A stretch of DNA of 64,000 nucleotides. It comes from an uncultured Acetobacterium sp. Lineage in GTDB: Bacteria; Bacillota; Clostridia; Eubacteriales; Eubacteriaceae. Location: positions 1,426,001 to 1,490,000 of the forward strand of contig NZ_OY760905.1 of assembly GCF_963664135.1 (NCBI RefSeq), read 5' to 3'. The notes under the pieces are model-generated. The model was not told the origin of the DNA, searched no databases, and saw only the letters and a program-made list of their open reading frames with translations. A program made the translations under genes and the position numbers. This document shows positions 42,705 through 52,244 of the stretch, piece after piece. Positions within the stretch are counted from its first letter, which is position 1, and each line of letters opens with the position of its first letter.

Positions 42705-43802
42705 ATGAAAAAAGTAACCACCATTGCCATCATCGCCGGAGCTGCCGCCACCATCCCGGCATACTTTCTCACCCGAAAGCTGATGCAAAAAAAGCAGCTT
42801 GCCAAAACTGATTCATCCTCGGAAACGCCGATAAACGAGGTCTTCCCGGATCATCCCTCAGCAGAAACCCCAACATCTGAAGCTCCGAGCAAACCCGAAG
42901 CATTTATCAAAACAATTCAGGCTGAAGTCAATCCAGTTTTGCAACCAACTCAAGAAACACCTGCTCATCCAGGGTTAATTGCCCCAAACGGACGCATCTT
43001 ATATAATTTCAAGAACGAAAGTAACCTCATCTTTTGTGAAGAAACCCAATTGGGAAAACGACTGATCCAACTGGAAAACTCCATCAATATTCGGGACATC
43101 GGCGGCTACACCGGGATGGATGGACGAAAAATAAAATGGCGTAAAGTCATCCGCAGTGAGGAATTGGCCCATCTGTCCGATAAGGATGTCGACTATTTTG
43201 CTGCCCTGCGACTCAAACACGTGTTTGACTTCAGAAACCAATCTAAATCCGAGCGTCAGGCCGACCGTCTGCCCAAAACCGCTCAATATCATTTAATCCC
43301 AATTTTTTCCAGTGCCGATATGGGCCTCGATCATAAGGACTTTACCCAACCCGGAGTTGTCGATGAATTCATGCGTCATATCTACAAAATCCAGACTGAA
43401 GATCGGGCCCAATGCTTTGCTGAGGTGCTTAAGTATTTAACCGAATCCTCTGAATACCCCATTCTTTACCATTGCACCAACGGTAAAGACCGGACCGGTT
43501 TTATGACCTATCTGATTTTAAGCATCCTGGGTGTTAATGAAGAGGTGATTCTTTCCGATTACACCCTGACCAATCTCACCTTTGATGAAAGCTATAACCT
43601 CTTAGGCAATATTATGTCCGAGGAATTGGGCATTGAAAATTATCACCTCTGGGAGTTTTATGGCGTCAAACCCGATTGGCTTAAAATTTCCATGGATTAC
43701 GTCAATACCAATTTCGGCAATGTGGAAACCTATCTCATGGAAAAAACCGATTTAAGAGAGAAGGATTTCAAGAAAATCCGCGATAATCTGTTAGCAAAAT
43801 AA
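42705..43802 (+). CDS. membrane-anchored tyrosine/phosphoinositide phosphatase (Y_phosphatase3-like)
   Basis: A 365-residue protein with an N-terminal membrane anchor (residues about 5-23), a Pro/Glu/Ser-rich linker of 80 residues, and a phosphatase domain. The domain starts NIRDIGGYTGMDGRKIKWRKVIRSEEL, a pattern of the Y_phosphatase3 family, and has the P-loop YHCTNGKDRTGF with nucleophilic Cys, Lys-Asp and Arg. Such enzymes act on phosphotyrosine or phosphoinositides. Export by the anchor would put it outside the membrane. Divergent from hemW. Confidence 0.85.
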   Translation: MKKVTTIAIIAGAAATIPAYFLTRKLMQKKQLAKTDSSSETPINEVFPDHPSAETPTSEAPSKPEAFIKTIQAEVNPVLQPTQETPAHPGLIAPNGRILYNFKNESNLIFCEETQLGKRLIQLENSINIRDIGGYTGMDGRKIKWRKVIRSEELAHLSDKDVDYFAALRLKHVFDFRNQSKSERQADRLPKTAQYHLIPIFSSADMGLDHKDFTQPGVVDEFMRHIYKIQTEDRAQCFAEVLKYLTESSEYPILYHCTNGKDRTGFMTYLILSILGVNEEVILSDYTLTNLTFDESYNLLGNIMSEELGIENYHLWEFYGVKPDWLKISMDYVNTNFGNVETYLMEKTDLREKDFKKIRDNLLAK

Positions 43803-43810
43803 ACAACATA

Positions 43811-43933
43811 AGGCGGGCGGTACTACTTGCCCCGACGAACCAAAAATCACAGATCATTTTAAAAACACATGCGTCACCCATTATACAGTAGAGGCGAGGG
43901 TCTGCCCTTTGGGATATCAATCGCCCGCAAACC
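43811..43933. repeat. two diverged REP-like units
   Basis: The first unit is the reverse complement of GGTTCGTCGGGGC...GCCCGCC; the second reads GAGGCGAGGGTCTGCCC...TCAATCGCCCGCAAACC. Both follow the plan of the repeat at 37467 with substitutions. They fill the gap before proA. Confidence 0.65.
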
Positions 43934-43960
43934 AACCCCAAATTAAAGGAGGAAACCCCA

Positions 43961-45256
43961 ATGCAAATGGAAGAACTGGGCAAAATTGCCCGTGAGGCAG
44001 GCATTCAACTTGCCGCTACCAATACTGAGAAACGAAATGCCGGCCTGTTGGCCATTGCCAAAGCACTTGAAGAAAACAAAGACACCATCATAACCGCCAA
44101 TCAGGAGGACATGAAACGTAGTCAGGAAGAAAACCTGGGGGCACCCCTGCTTAAACGCCTCACCTTCGACGCCGATAAAATCAGCGACGTCGTTCAGGGT
44201 ATTCACAGCCTCATTGAGCTCACCGATCCATTAGGCGCAACCAAACTTTCAACTCAACTGGACGAAGGTTTGGATCTTTACAAGGTTACCTGCCCGATTG
44301 GTGTCATCGGTGTTATTTTTGAATCACGACCCGATGCCTTTGTCCAAATCTCCACGCTCTGCCTTAAAAGTGGCAACAGCGTCCTTTTAAAAGGCGGCCG
44401 AGAAGCTCTTGAAACCAACCGAATCCTTGCTAAAATAATCAATGATGCCACTGTCTCAGTGGGACTCCCCACTGGATGGGTTCAAAATCTGGAAACCCGG
44501 GATGACGTCACCGCCATGCTGAAACTTGATCAGTATATTGATTTGATCATCCCCCGTGGTTCCAACAGTTTTGTCCAATACATCATGGCCAATTCCAACA
44601 TTCCGGTAATGGGTCATGCTGACGGTATCTGCCATGTTTATGTTCATGAAGACGCTGATCTGAAACAGGCGATCGATATCATCGTTGATTCCAAAACCCA
44701 GTACGTCGCCGCCTGCAATACCCTGGAAACCCTCCTGGTCAACGTGAAAGTCGCTCAGGAACTCCTTCCCGCTCTCAAAACAGCTTTGGAAGCAAAAAGT
44801 GTTTTGATCAAAGGAGACGCTGCTACTCAAGCCATCATCGCTGTGGAACCTGCCACCGAAGAGGACTGGAAGACCGAATATCTGGATTACATCCTTTCGA
44901 TTAAGATCGTCCCTGATCTGGATACTGCTATCAACCATATCAATACCTACGGTTCCGGTCATACCGATGTCATTCTAACCACCACCGAACCCACCGCCAA
45001 AACCTTTATGACGCTGGTGGATTCAGCCGGTGTGTTCTGGAACTGCTCCACCCGCTTCAGTGACGGCTTCCGATTTGGTTTTGGCGCCGAAGTTGGGATC
45101 AGCACCAGTAAACTCCATGCCCGCGGCCCCGTCGGTCTGGATGGGCTGTTAAGCTACAAATTCAAGCTGTTGGGTCATGGTCAGCTGGTGGCCGATTATG
45201 CCAGTGGCAAAAGTCAGTTTACCCATGTGGCCCAGGATACCAACTGCCCGATATAG
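43961..45256 (+). CDS. proA: glutamate-5-semialdehyde dehydrogenase
   Basis: A 431-residue NADPH-dependent reductase of gamma-glutamyl phosphate in proline synthesis. Motifs: CPIGVIGVIFESRPD, LKGGREALETNRI, DLIIPRGSNSFVQYI, the catalytic Cys in VAACNTLETLLV, and NCSTRFSDGFRFGFGAEVGISTSK near the C-terminus. AAAGGAGG precedes the ATG. proB is not adjacent, which is unusual, since proBA are commonly together. Confidence 0.94.
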   Translation: MQMEELGKIAREAGIQLAATNTEKRNAGLLAIAKALEENKDTIITANQEDMKRSQEENLGAPLLKRLTFDADKISDVVQGIHSLIELTDPLGATKLSTQLDEGLDLYKVTCPIGVIGVIFESRPDAFVQISTLCLKSGNSVLLKGGREALETNRILAKIINDATVSVGLPTGWVQNLETRDDVTAMLKLDQYIDLIIPRGSNSFVQYIMANSNIPVMGHADGICHVYVHEDADLKQAIDIIVDSKTQYVAACNTLETLLVNVKVAQELLPALKTALEAKSVLIKGDAATQAIIAVEPATEEDWKTEYLDYILSIKIVPDLDTAINHINTYGSGHTDVILTTTEPTAKTFMTLVDSAGVFWNCSTRFSDGFRFGFGAEVGISTSKLHARGPVGLDGLLSYKFKLLGHGQLVADYASGKSQFTHVAQDTNCPI

Positions 45257-45308
45257 CTTTGAAGAATAGAAACACAATCTGACAAACGAAACGTCCCCGC
45301 ATCTTGCA

Positions 45309-45413
45309 GGCGGGTACTACCCGCCCCTACGAACTAATGTATTACGCTGGTTAATTATTTTACATTACTGCTGATGATTCTGATTTGGGGCGATCAATGA
45401 TCGCCCGGCAATG
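45309..45413. repeat. REP-like hairpin pair after proA
   Basis: GGCGGGTACTACCCGCCCCTACGAAC (left part GGCGGGTACTACCCGCC, right part CCTACGAAC) at 45309-45334, and GGGGCGATCAATGATCGCC at 45387. The first is in inverted orientation relative to the second. No gene in this 195-bp gap. Confidence 0.75.
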
Positions 45414-45451
45414 TCTGTTTATTACAAATTAAATATAAAGAGAGGTCTCCC

Positions 45452-45949
45452 ATGAAATCAAAAAAACTCCGATTGTTTACCTTGATTCTTGTTTCTCTCA
45501 CGGCTCTGCTTTTGGCCGGCTGCACTCCTGCCGCCGAAAAAAAGGATGATTCAAAAACCGAAATTCCCAACCCCATGGTGGAACAGGCTTCCCTGACCGC
45601 TATCAAAGATGCCATTGGCTTTACCTTTTCCACCTTGCCAACCGGCATTACCGACGTTAAATACTACACCATCGCTGACAATCTGGCTCAGGCCGATTTT
45701 ACGCTAAACGGTGTCAAGTATACCGTCCGAAAAGCCGATGCCACCATTGATAATGTCGCTGGCGTCTACACTGAATTTAAAAACAGTCAAACCAAGACTA
45801 ATCCTTCCGGTGCTGTTGTGCTCTACCAGAATAACGACGATGGCATGGGGCTGGCCACCTGGACCCAGGAAGCCTTTGTTTATTCGGTATATTGCGAGAC
45901 CGGATTTGATTTGGCGGGGATGGAAATTGTTGTAAATGGCGTTTCGTAG
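45452..45949 (+). CDS. small lipoprotein of unknown function
   Basis: A 165-residue protein with a lipoprotein signal peptide (KKLRLFTLILVSLTALLLAGC, lipidated Cys near residue 24), a charged linker, and a small beta-rich domain with AQADFTLNGVKYTVRKA and TWTQEAFVYSVYCETGFDL. It is anchored outside the membrane. I do not recognise a family with known function; the domain resembles DUF4367-type lipoprotein domains in its alternating strands. AGAGAGG precedes the ATG. Confidence 0.75.
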   Translation: MKSKKLRLFTLILVSLTALLLAGCTPAAEKKDDSKTEIPNPMVEQASLTAIKDAIGFTFSTLPTGITDVKYYTIADNLAQADFTLNGVKYTVRKADATIDNVAGVYTEFKNSQTKTNPSGAVVLYQNNDDGMGLATWTQEAFVYSVYCETGFDLAGMEIVVNGVS

Positions 45950-45958
45950 TTTTATTAA

Positions 45959-46003
45959 TAAAAAGCCAGAATTGAAGTTACAAACTTCAATTCTGGCTTT
46001 TTT
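45959..46003. terminator. bidirectional terminator
   Basis: A perfect stem of about 20 bp (AAAAGCCAGAATTGAAGTT arm) with loop ACA, between the convergent lipoprotein gene and the giant protein gene, T runs on both sides. Confidence 0.9.
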
Positions 46004-46028
46004 ATTTTTTGACTATTATTCGTACTTA

Positions 46029-49000
46029 TTAATCAACTTGAATCGTAAGTGCCTGTATACTGGTAGTCTCAGTTCCTTTAGCATCCATGATATCTACATA
46101 TACTGTATATGTACCAGTCGTTTTTGGTGTCCAACTATAAGAGCTTGTTGTTGAATACTTTCTGATTTCAGTAGGAACACCACCGGTACTATAGTAAAAC
46201 CGGTACTGATATGGTGACTGACCTCCCGCAACCGTCGCTTTCAAGGTTACACTCTTACCTTTCGTAATTTTCGTACTACTTGACGTAAAAGACTTAACCG
46301 TTGGCTTGTCATAAATTACAAATGATTTTATCTCTTTTTTAGCATCAGGTTTTGGATTTCCTTCAATATCCGTCACATAAACATAGAACGTATAGGTTCC
46401 AGCTTTTGTTGGGGTAAACGCAGCCGTCTGATCGCCATCCGTGTTATCAATCACTTTTTCTGATTCAGAACCCAATTTATAAGTAAACTTATAATTATAT
46501 GGAAGTACTCCGCCGCTAACCGTTGCCGTTAAATTAATAAGAGTATCGACATATTGGCCAGATGTTTGATCGGCTGAAAAACTTTTAATAATTGGGTTAT
46601 CAATTACTTCATAATCTAAGATACAAACTTCCCGATCATTACTGCAAATATTCCCATTGGCATCTTTGATGCTTACATGAATCGAATAATATCCTGATTT
46701 CTTAGGCGTAAAATTCGTCGTATTAGAGCTGGAATAGGAAGTGTTAATGTATACGGGGTCCACACTGTCTTGATAGATTGAATAGAATTTATAGGTATAC
46801 GGTGCTTTACCGCCAACCCCGGTGGCCGTCAATTTGATAACCGTATTAATATTCTGACCAGACTCTAAATTCGCAGTTAAACTTTTAACTGCAACCTTGC
46901 TCAACACTGGGTAACTACTAATTGTTTTTACAGCCTCTGATGAGTTTTCATCGGTAACTGAAGCTGTAAACGTATAGGATCCCGGATCTGTTAATATAAT
47001 TTTTGCAGTTGCAACATCACCAGTGACAACTGGATCAATCGTTTTTGTGATCGTTCCAGCCTTGTACATAAATTTCCAATCCCGATCATTAACACCACTT
47101 CCTGCTTTTACTTTCGCAGTTAGGGTAATTTCGTCGCCGATATAAACGGCACTGCCTTTTAGCGGCGTCACAGCGAATGATTCGATAACGGGAGGATTCC
47201 CAACGGTTACCTGAGCACTCGCGACAACATTCGTGCTGGCTACACCATTAGCATCGGTGATTGTTACACTAAAGACATAGGTCCCTGCGGTCGGTAATTG
47301 ATATTCAATTGATTTTTCCTCAGTGGCTGTTCCCAATGCCGTATATGATGCTGCGGAAACCTCTTTGAAAGAAAACGCATATTTATATGGCGCTTTTCCA
47401 CCTGCTCCACTGGCTGTCAGCTTTATTTTGTCACCAACAATTAAGCCATTGGTCTTGCTGGCTTTAACTGTTTTGACTGAGATCATATCCAGCACTTTCA
47501 GACTGCCGATTTTTGAAACACTTGTTGATGTGCCATCTGTTATTCTCACATAAACGGCATAGGTTCCAGCATTACTCAGATCAAAATTACTTGTCGCTTC
47601 GTCATATTTAGCTGCACCCGTTTTTACCACCGGGGCTCCAATTTTAACTTCTGTCGTTCCCTGTTTGTAAAAGAACTGATAGGTCAGTGTTGACTCACCA
47701 CTTCCATTTTGAGCTTTTGCACGTAATTCAACTGTATCGCCTACATATAAGTCAGCAATTAGCGGTTTGACACCTGTTTTCGTGTAAGAAACACTACTCA
47801 AATTCGGTGGATTTGTCACCGTAACAATTGGACTGGCGGATAGCAAAACAGCAGTATCATCAGCTGCACTAACCTCCCCGTTTTTATCAGTAAGCTTTAC
47901 ATAGAATTGATATGTTCCAGAACCATATTCACTTGAAGAAAATGAAATATTCATGCTCTTTTCTTCACTCGGTGAACCAATTTCCGTTAATACACCAGTT
48001 TCACCTTTTTTAAAATAAAACTGATAGTTATAGGGTGTTTGTCCACCGGAGCCCCCAGCCGAAATTTTGATGGTGTCACTTACAAGCAGCCCTGTGGTTT
48101 TGCTCACTTTTACAGGATTGGCAACGACGCCGCCTAACACTTTAAAGGAACCAATTTTCGCTTCATTCTTTAAATTTCCGGCATCTGTAACACGTACATA
48201 GACAGTATATGTTCCGGCAACATCCGGTTCCAGATCCGTCTCAGCTGCCACATATTGTGACGGGGTCGTTTTTGTAATTGCCGCTCCAATGGGAATTTCG
48301 GTTGATCCCTGTTTGTAGAAAAACTGATATGTTAAATTGCCATCACCGGTGCCATTGGCAGTTTCAGCTTTTAAATGAATGGTTGTTTTTCCAGCGTAAA
48401 GTGCGGATCCCCCGCCCACAATTGAATATTCGGTATTACTAAGTTGTGGTGGATTTGTCACCGTAACAATTGGGCTAGCAGTTTTTAATAATTCACTTAA
48501 TTCATCAGTGGTATTTCCACTTTCTACCTCGTTATCATCAATAACCTGCACATAAAATGTGTAATCACCCGATCCGTTAGACGTAGTGAACGGAAACTCA
48601 ATTGTATTTGCGACCGGGTCTGAATCAATCAAGGTCAAAGCACCCGTTCCATTCTTGAAGTAAAACTTATAGGTGTAAGGTGATTTCCCGCCGGCGGCGG
48701 TTGCAGAAAGTTTAATTGTAGATCCCACAATCACGCCTGCCGTTTTGCTGACTTTGACGACTTTCGATGTAACATCGCCCAATACCTTCAGCGTAGCAAT
48801 TTTCTCATCGTCTTTTGACCCGTTGGCATCTATTACTCTCACATAAACAGTATATGTGCCAGCCTTATCCGGACTAAAAGTACTGGTGACCTCATCATAC
48901 TTTTGAGCTAGAGACTTTGTTTGTTTTGCGCCGATAGGCGTTTCAGTTGAACCAATTTTATAATAAAACTGATAGCTCAACGGATCCCCTTCACCGGTAT

Positions 49001-51752
49001 TTGTTGTCGTTTTTGCTTTCAAATTGATGGTATCACCAGGATAAATTGATACTGTACCGGTTTCACCTTTAGTCATATCTTTATCAGCTGAAAAGCTTGC
49101 CAGTACCGGTGCATTGACCACTTTATAGTTTGAAACCGAGCCAGCTTTAACAATGTCTTTTCCATTGGCATCTTTAACATCCACATAGAGGGTATAAATT
49201 CCTGCAACGGATGGATTAAAAATCACCGTACTGGAATCAATGTAATTTCCGCCTGTCAATTGCGTTGTTGCACTTGCCAATTCATAATAGAATTTATAGG
49301 TATAAGGTGACTTCCCACCGCTACCGGTAGCTGTCAGTTTGATATCGGTTCCAATATTTTGTCCCGAGGGCTTATCCGTTTTTAACGTTTTAACTGCCAA
49401 TGACGGCAATACCTTATAATCCTTAATTGTTTTTGTATCACTGAAACCCGTGGAATCTGTTACCTTTACCTCAAGAACATAGGTACCGGAAACCGTTGGT
49501 GTGAAGCTTGCTTTTGCTTCATCAGCAGCATTTGGATTCGTGATCGCTGCTGATTTCCATGTGGTTTGAGAGCCCAGCTTAGCCGTAAACTCATAGGTAT
49601 AAGGACCGGTCCCTGCTTCGCTTTGCGCCGTAAGATTAACTGGGTCATTAATGTAATGGGCAATTTCTGCCTGCGTTTCAAATTTAGTTATCTGCGGGTT
49701 ATTATTAATTTTATAGGTGATCAGTTTTGTTTCAGTGATACCATTGGCATCGGTGATGATGACTGAGATCGTGTAGTCACCAGCAGTATCCATGGTTAGG
49801 CTGGCTGTGTTGCTTGTTGACGCTTCACCAATTGGCGTCGCTCCACCACCTGGCGGGATGAAAGAAAACGCATAAGTATAAGGCGCTTTTCCACCGCTTG
49901 TACTGGCCGTCAACTTGGTTGTTGTCCCTTTGTTTTGCGGTGAAACAGAACTGGATGTCAGCTTTCCGTTTCCAACAAATTTGTCATAAACCTCATAACC
50001 CGTCACTGTCTTTGTAACAGAAACTGAATTCACAGCTGATTTATCAATTATTTCAACATAAAATTTATAGGTTCCTTTTTCAGATGGCGTATAGTTCATA
50101 GAACTACTTGTGGTCTCCGAACCGATTGCGTTTTTCTCAGTTCCCGTTCCCAAAGTATAATAATATTTATAGTATAAGGTCCCACTGTATCCAGATGAAT
50201 TACTCACTTTCAAGACAATCGGGTTTGAATCTCCAATGTAAAATGGGGTTCCATCAGCTTTAGCTGCTGTAAAACTCCCCCCTGGTGTCGATATAATCGT
50301 CATGTCAGCGGTTTTTGCTGCTGACGGCACACCCATGGCATTCATAACTTGAACCCCTAATTGATAGGTTCCCGGGTCAGTGGGCTTAAACACGACATTG
50401 GCGGTATCAGCGTAGTCCTGAAGATCAACTTCGGGTCCCCCATTTAGCTTATAAAAAAAGCGGTATTTGTAACCAGTTGTCTTTCCACCAGCGGCTTCAG
50501 CCTTTAGGGTCAAGGCCGTACCCACTTCCTGAGGTGATAATTTGTCAACCGTGAGACTTTTAACATACACATTGTCGACAATACTATATTCCAGAGTTTT
50601 TGTGCCAGTGAATTCTTTATTACCAGACTGGTTTTTTACTGTTACCTTAATGGTATAAGCCCCTGAGATGTCTGGTGTAAAGGTGCACGTGCTGGTAGCC
50701 GAACTTGCTTGTAGTTCCTTGCTATTGGAACCCAGTTGGTAAGAAAATTGATAATCATACGCTGCTGTCGTTATGCCATCATCAACATCTGCCGCTAAAT
50801 TTAGCGGTGTACTGACGTATTGGGGCGAGCTTTCCGTTGCTTCCAGCTTAATTGCCGGGAGCACTTCAAAGCTATCAATTGTTTTTGTACAGGTGTTCCC
50901 ATCGCTATCACTGACCTTCACATATAAGGTGTAGGTTCCGGCGATTGATGGGGTAAAGGTGGCTGTGGTAGCCGTACCGGATGCAATATCAGTCGATGGC
51001 TGGGGATCATTGTTATAATCTGTCAGATCATAATAGAACTTAATCGAAGCAATGGTTTTAGACCAAGTTGAAACGGTAGCGGTCAAGGTTATCGGTGTTT
51101 TAATTGTGACGCCAGAATCCTTATTAGCTTTAAAGTCAGCTACATAAAAAACGGTTGTTTTAATAAAATCAAGATTCCATTCAACCGCATAATTATCTGC
51201 CAGCGAACCCTCCACTCCATAGATGGTTACATTTCCAGTAAAGATCGCCCCCTCCAAGGATGTGATATTCGGAGAGATTGTCACCTTTGTCAGGGTGGTG
51301 CAATTGACAAAGGCACCTGCTTTTATTCCAGCGACAGCGACAACTTTTCCAGCTGTAGTCGTTAAAGTCTCTGGAATGGTCACTTCAGTGTCAGTCGTAC
51401 CAGTATAATTTGTTATAAAAGCCAAGTTGTTTGTATCAACAGTAAACTCATATTTTCCATCTGTTTCCGTTGCCATGGTCACTAAGCTCTCTGCCGTTGC
51501 CATGGTCTGGCTGGCCTCCTGCTGCTCTTCCCCCACTGGTTGCAGTGTCGGTTCAGTATTGCTACTACCGGTAACAGTATCCGTTGCATCAACTTGAGGT
51601 ACTCGCAGGTTATCAGTTTGGTTACTTTCATTATTTACTAATGTTGTTGAAGGTTCAGTCAATTCTTCTGCCAGCACCCCTAATGGCAAACTGGTTAAAA
51701 CCATCACAATGCTGACCAACAGGCAAAACACTTTTGTCATCCTTTTTTTCAT
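46029..51752 (-). CDS. giant secreted protein with 17 Ig-like repeats of two alternating types
   Basis: A 1907-residue exported protein. Signal peptide to about residue 28 (VLTSLPLGVLAEE). Residues about 90-200 hold a BspA-like leucine-rich segment (VTIPETLTT, IKAGAFVNCTTLTKVTI). Then come about 17 repeats of 90-100 residues, each with YxYxFYY and FTPxxAGTYTxYVxVxDxxG, as in triple-tyrosine/PKD-like Ig folds. From repeat 6 on, A-type units (KxxGxxVGxxIKLTAxGxGGKxPY) alternate with B-type units (NPPxxxSF, YxGDxIxLxAK, GxGxxxYQFFYK). There is no LPXTG, SLH or C-terminal helix, so anchoring is unknown. Expression is governed by a c-di-GMP riboswitch. It is probably an adhesin or matrix protein. 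Confidence 0.85.
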   Translation of the reverse strand: MKKRMTKVFCLLVSIVMVLTSLPLGVLAEELTEPSTTLVNNESNQTDNLRVPQVDATDTVTGSSNTEPTLQPVGEEQQEASQTMATAESLVTMATETDGKYEFTVDTNNLAFITNYTGTTDTEVTIPETLTTTAGKVVAVAGIKAGAFVNCTTLTKVTISPNITSLEGAIFTGNVTIYGVEGSLADNYAVEWNLDFIKTTVFYVADFKANKDSGVTIKTPITLTATVSTWSKTIASIKFYYDLTDYNNDPQPSTDIASGTATTATFTPSIAGTYTLYVKVSDSDGNTCTKTIDSFEVLPAIKLEATESSPQYVSTPLNLAADVDDGITTAAYDYQFSYQLGSNSKELQASSATSTCTFTPDISGAYTIKVTVKNQSGNKEFTGTKTLEYSIVDNVYVKSLTVDKLSPQEVGTALTLKAEAAGGKTTGYKYRFFYKLNGGPEVDLQDYADTANVVFKPTDPGTYQLGVQVMNAMGVPSAAKTADMTIISTPGGSFTAAKADGTPFYIGDSNPIVLKVSNSSGYSGTLYYKYYYTLGTGTEKNAIGSETTSSSMNYTPSEKGTYKFYVEIIDKSAVNSVSVTKTVTGYEVYDKFVGNGKLTSSSVSPQNKGTTTKLTASTSGGKAPYTYAFSFIPPGGGATPIGEASTSNTASLTMDTAGDYTISVIITDANGITETKLITYKINNNPQITKFETQAEIAHYINDPVNLTAQSEAGTGPYTYEFTAKLGSQTTWKSAAITNPNAADEAKASFTPTVSGTYVLEVKVTDSTGFSDTKTIKDYKVLPSLAVKTLKTDKPSGQNIGTDIKLTATGSGGKSPYTYKFYYELASATTQLTGGNYIDSSTVIFNPSVAGIYTLYVDVKDANGKDIVKAGSVSNYKVVNAPVLASFSADKDMTKGETGTVSIYPGDTINLKAKTTTNTGEGDPLSYQFYYKIGSTETPIGAKQTKSLAQKYDEVTSTFSPDKAGTYTVYVRVIDANGSKDDEKIATLKVLGDVTSKVVKVSKTAGVIVGSTIKLSATAAGGKSPYTYKFYFKNGTGALTLIDSDPVANTIEFPFTTSNGSGDYTFYVQVIDDNEVESGNTTDELSELLKTASPIVTVTNPPQLSNTEYSIVGGGSALYAGKTTIHLKAETANGTGDGNLTYQFFYKQGSTEIPIGAAITKTTPSQYVAAETDLEPDVAGTYTVYVRVTDAGNLKNEAKIGSFKVLGGVVANPVKVSKTTGLLVSDTIKISAGGSGGQTPYNYQFYFKKGETGVLTEIGSPSEEKSMNISFSSSEYGSGTYQFYVKLTDKNGEVSAADDTAVLLSASPIVTVTNPPNLSSVSYTKTGVKPLIADLYVGDTVELRAKAQNGSGESTLTYQFFYKQGTTEVKIGAPVVKTGAAKYDEATSNFDLSNAGTYAVYVRITDGTSTSVSKIGSLKVLDMISVKTVKASKTNGLIVGDKIKLTASGAGGKAPYKYAFSFKEVSAASYTALGTATEEKSIEYQLPTAGTYVFSVTITDANGVASTNVVASAQVTVGNPPVIESFAVTPLKGSAVYIGDEITLTAKVKAGSGVNDRDWKFMYKAGTITKTIDPVVTGDVATAKIILTDPGSYTFTASVTDENSSEAVKTISSYPVLSKVAVKSLTANLESGQNINTVIKLTATGVGGKAPYTYKFYSIYQDSVDPVYINTSYSSSNTTNFTPKKSGYYSIHVSIKDANGNICSNDREVCILDYEVIDNPIIKSFSADQTSGQYVDTLINLTATVSGGVLPYNYKFTYKLGSESEKVIDNTDGDQTAAFTPTKAGTYTFYVYVTDIEGNPKPDAKKEIKSFVIYDKPTVKSFTSSSTKITKGKSVTLKATVAGGQSPYQYRFYYSTGGVPTEIRKYSTTSSYSWTPKTTGTYTVYVDIMDAKGTETTSIQALTIQVD

Positions 51753-51909
51753 TTTCCCGCTCCTTCGCTTCTATAATCAAATTATCTATTCTTAAGATCC
51801 ATTAATTTACTTAAACAAACATCTAATAATTTTATCGGCATTTAAGCTTCTAACCTTAGCTGAAGTTCATTATAATATGTCTTAACATGCAGTTGTCTTC
51901 GCGTATATC

Positions 51910-51939
51910 AAAAAACAGGCTTGTTCAATCACAAACCTG
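51910..51939 (-). terminator. terminator of the c-di-GMP riboswitch expression platform
   Basis: CAGGTTTGT pairs with AACAAGCCTG (one mismatch) followed by six T residues on the minus strand, directly after the aptamer and about 160 bp before the coding start. Arrangement typical of a transcription-controlling riboswitch. Confidence 0.8.
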
Positions 51940-51944
51940 CTAAT

Positions 51945-52030
51945 ATCATTTGCAACTGGCTGACTTTCCTGGTGGTTAAGCCCCTTTAGTTTTGCGTCAT
52001 TATTTTTCAATAATTTTGCCCACTATTCAT
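51945..52030 (-). ncRNA. c-di-GMP-I (GEMM) riboswitch aptamer
   Basis: Minus-strand sequence shows the GEMM-I plan: GGGCAAA, a P2 hairpin ATTATT-GAAA-AATAAT with its GNRA tetraloop (52005-52008), the highly conserved GACGCAAAAC (51989-51998), the AAAGGG tetraloop-receptor-like side, CTTAACC, and the closing CAGCCAGTTGCAA. It lies in a leader of about 300 nt before the giant Ig-repeat protein. The 492-bp gap to the next gene contains only this switch, its promoter and two terminators. Confidence 0.88.
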
Positions 52031-52060
52031 TTTTAATTTTTTATTCACATGACTATCTAA

Positions 52061-52089
52061 ATTATAATCCAATCGTTCTTTAGTGTCAA
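52061..52089 (-). promoter_or_regulatory. perfect consensus sigma-A promoter of the riboswitch leader
   Basis: Minus-strand TTGACA, exactly 17 bp, TATAAT. Strong constitutive initiation just before a riboswitch puts control at the termination step. Confidence 0.88.
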
Positions 52090-52165
52090 TTAAATTGTTC
52101 TATAATGCATCAATTTAAACTAAGTATTATCTGGAGCTTTGCACTTACCCGGGCACTAATATACA

Positions 52166-52194
52166 AAAGGCTGGTTTTTTAGAAACCAGCCTTT
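52166..52194 (-). terminator. terminator after the large ChW/FIVAR protein gene
   Basis: AAAGGCTGGTTT / AAACCAGCCTTT stem with a 5-base loop, followed on the minus strand by TTGTAT. Confidence 0.75.
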
Positions 52195-52244
52195 CATTCT
52201 TTTGTAGTTTTCACCAAAACTTCTTGTTAACTCATGAAGCTAAA

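Noticed and set aside
46029..51752. Sortase substrate
   Set aside because: No LPXTG-like motif, hydrophobic tail or basic end at the C-terminus.
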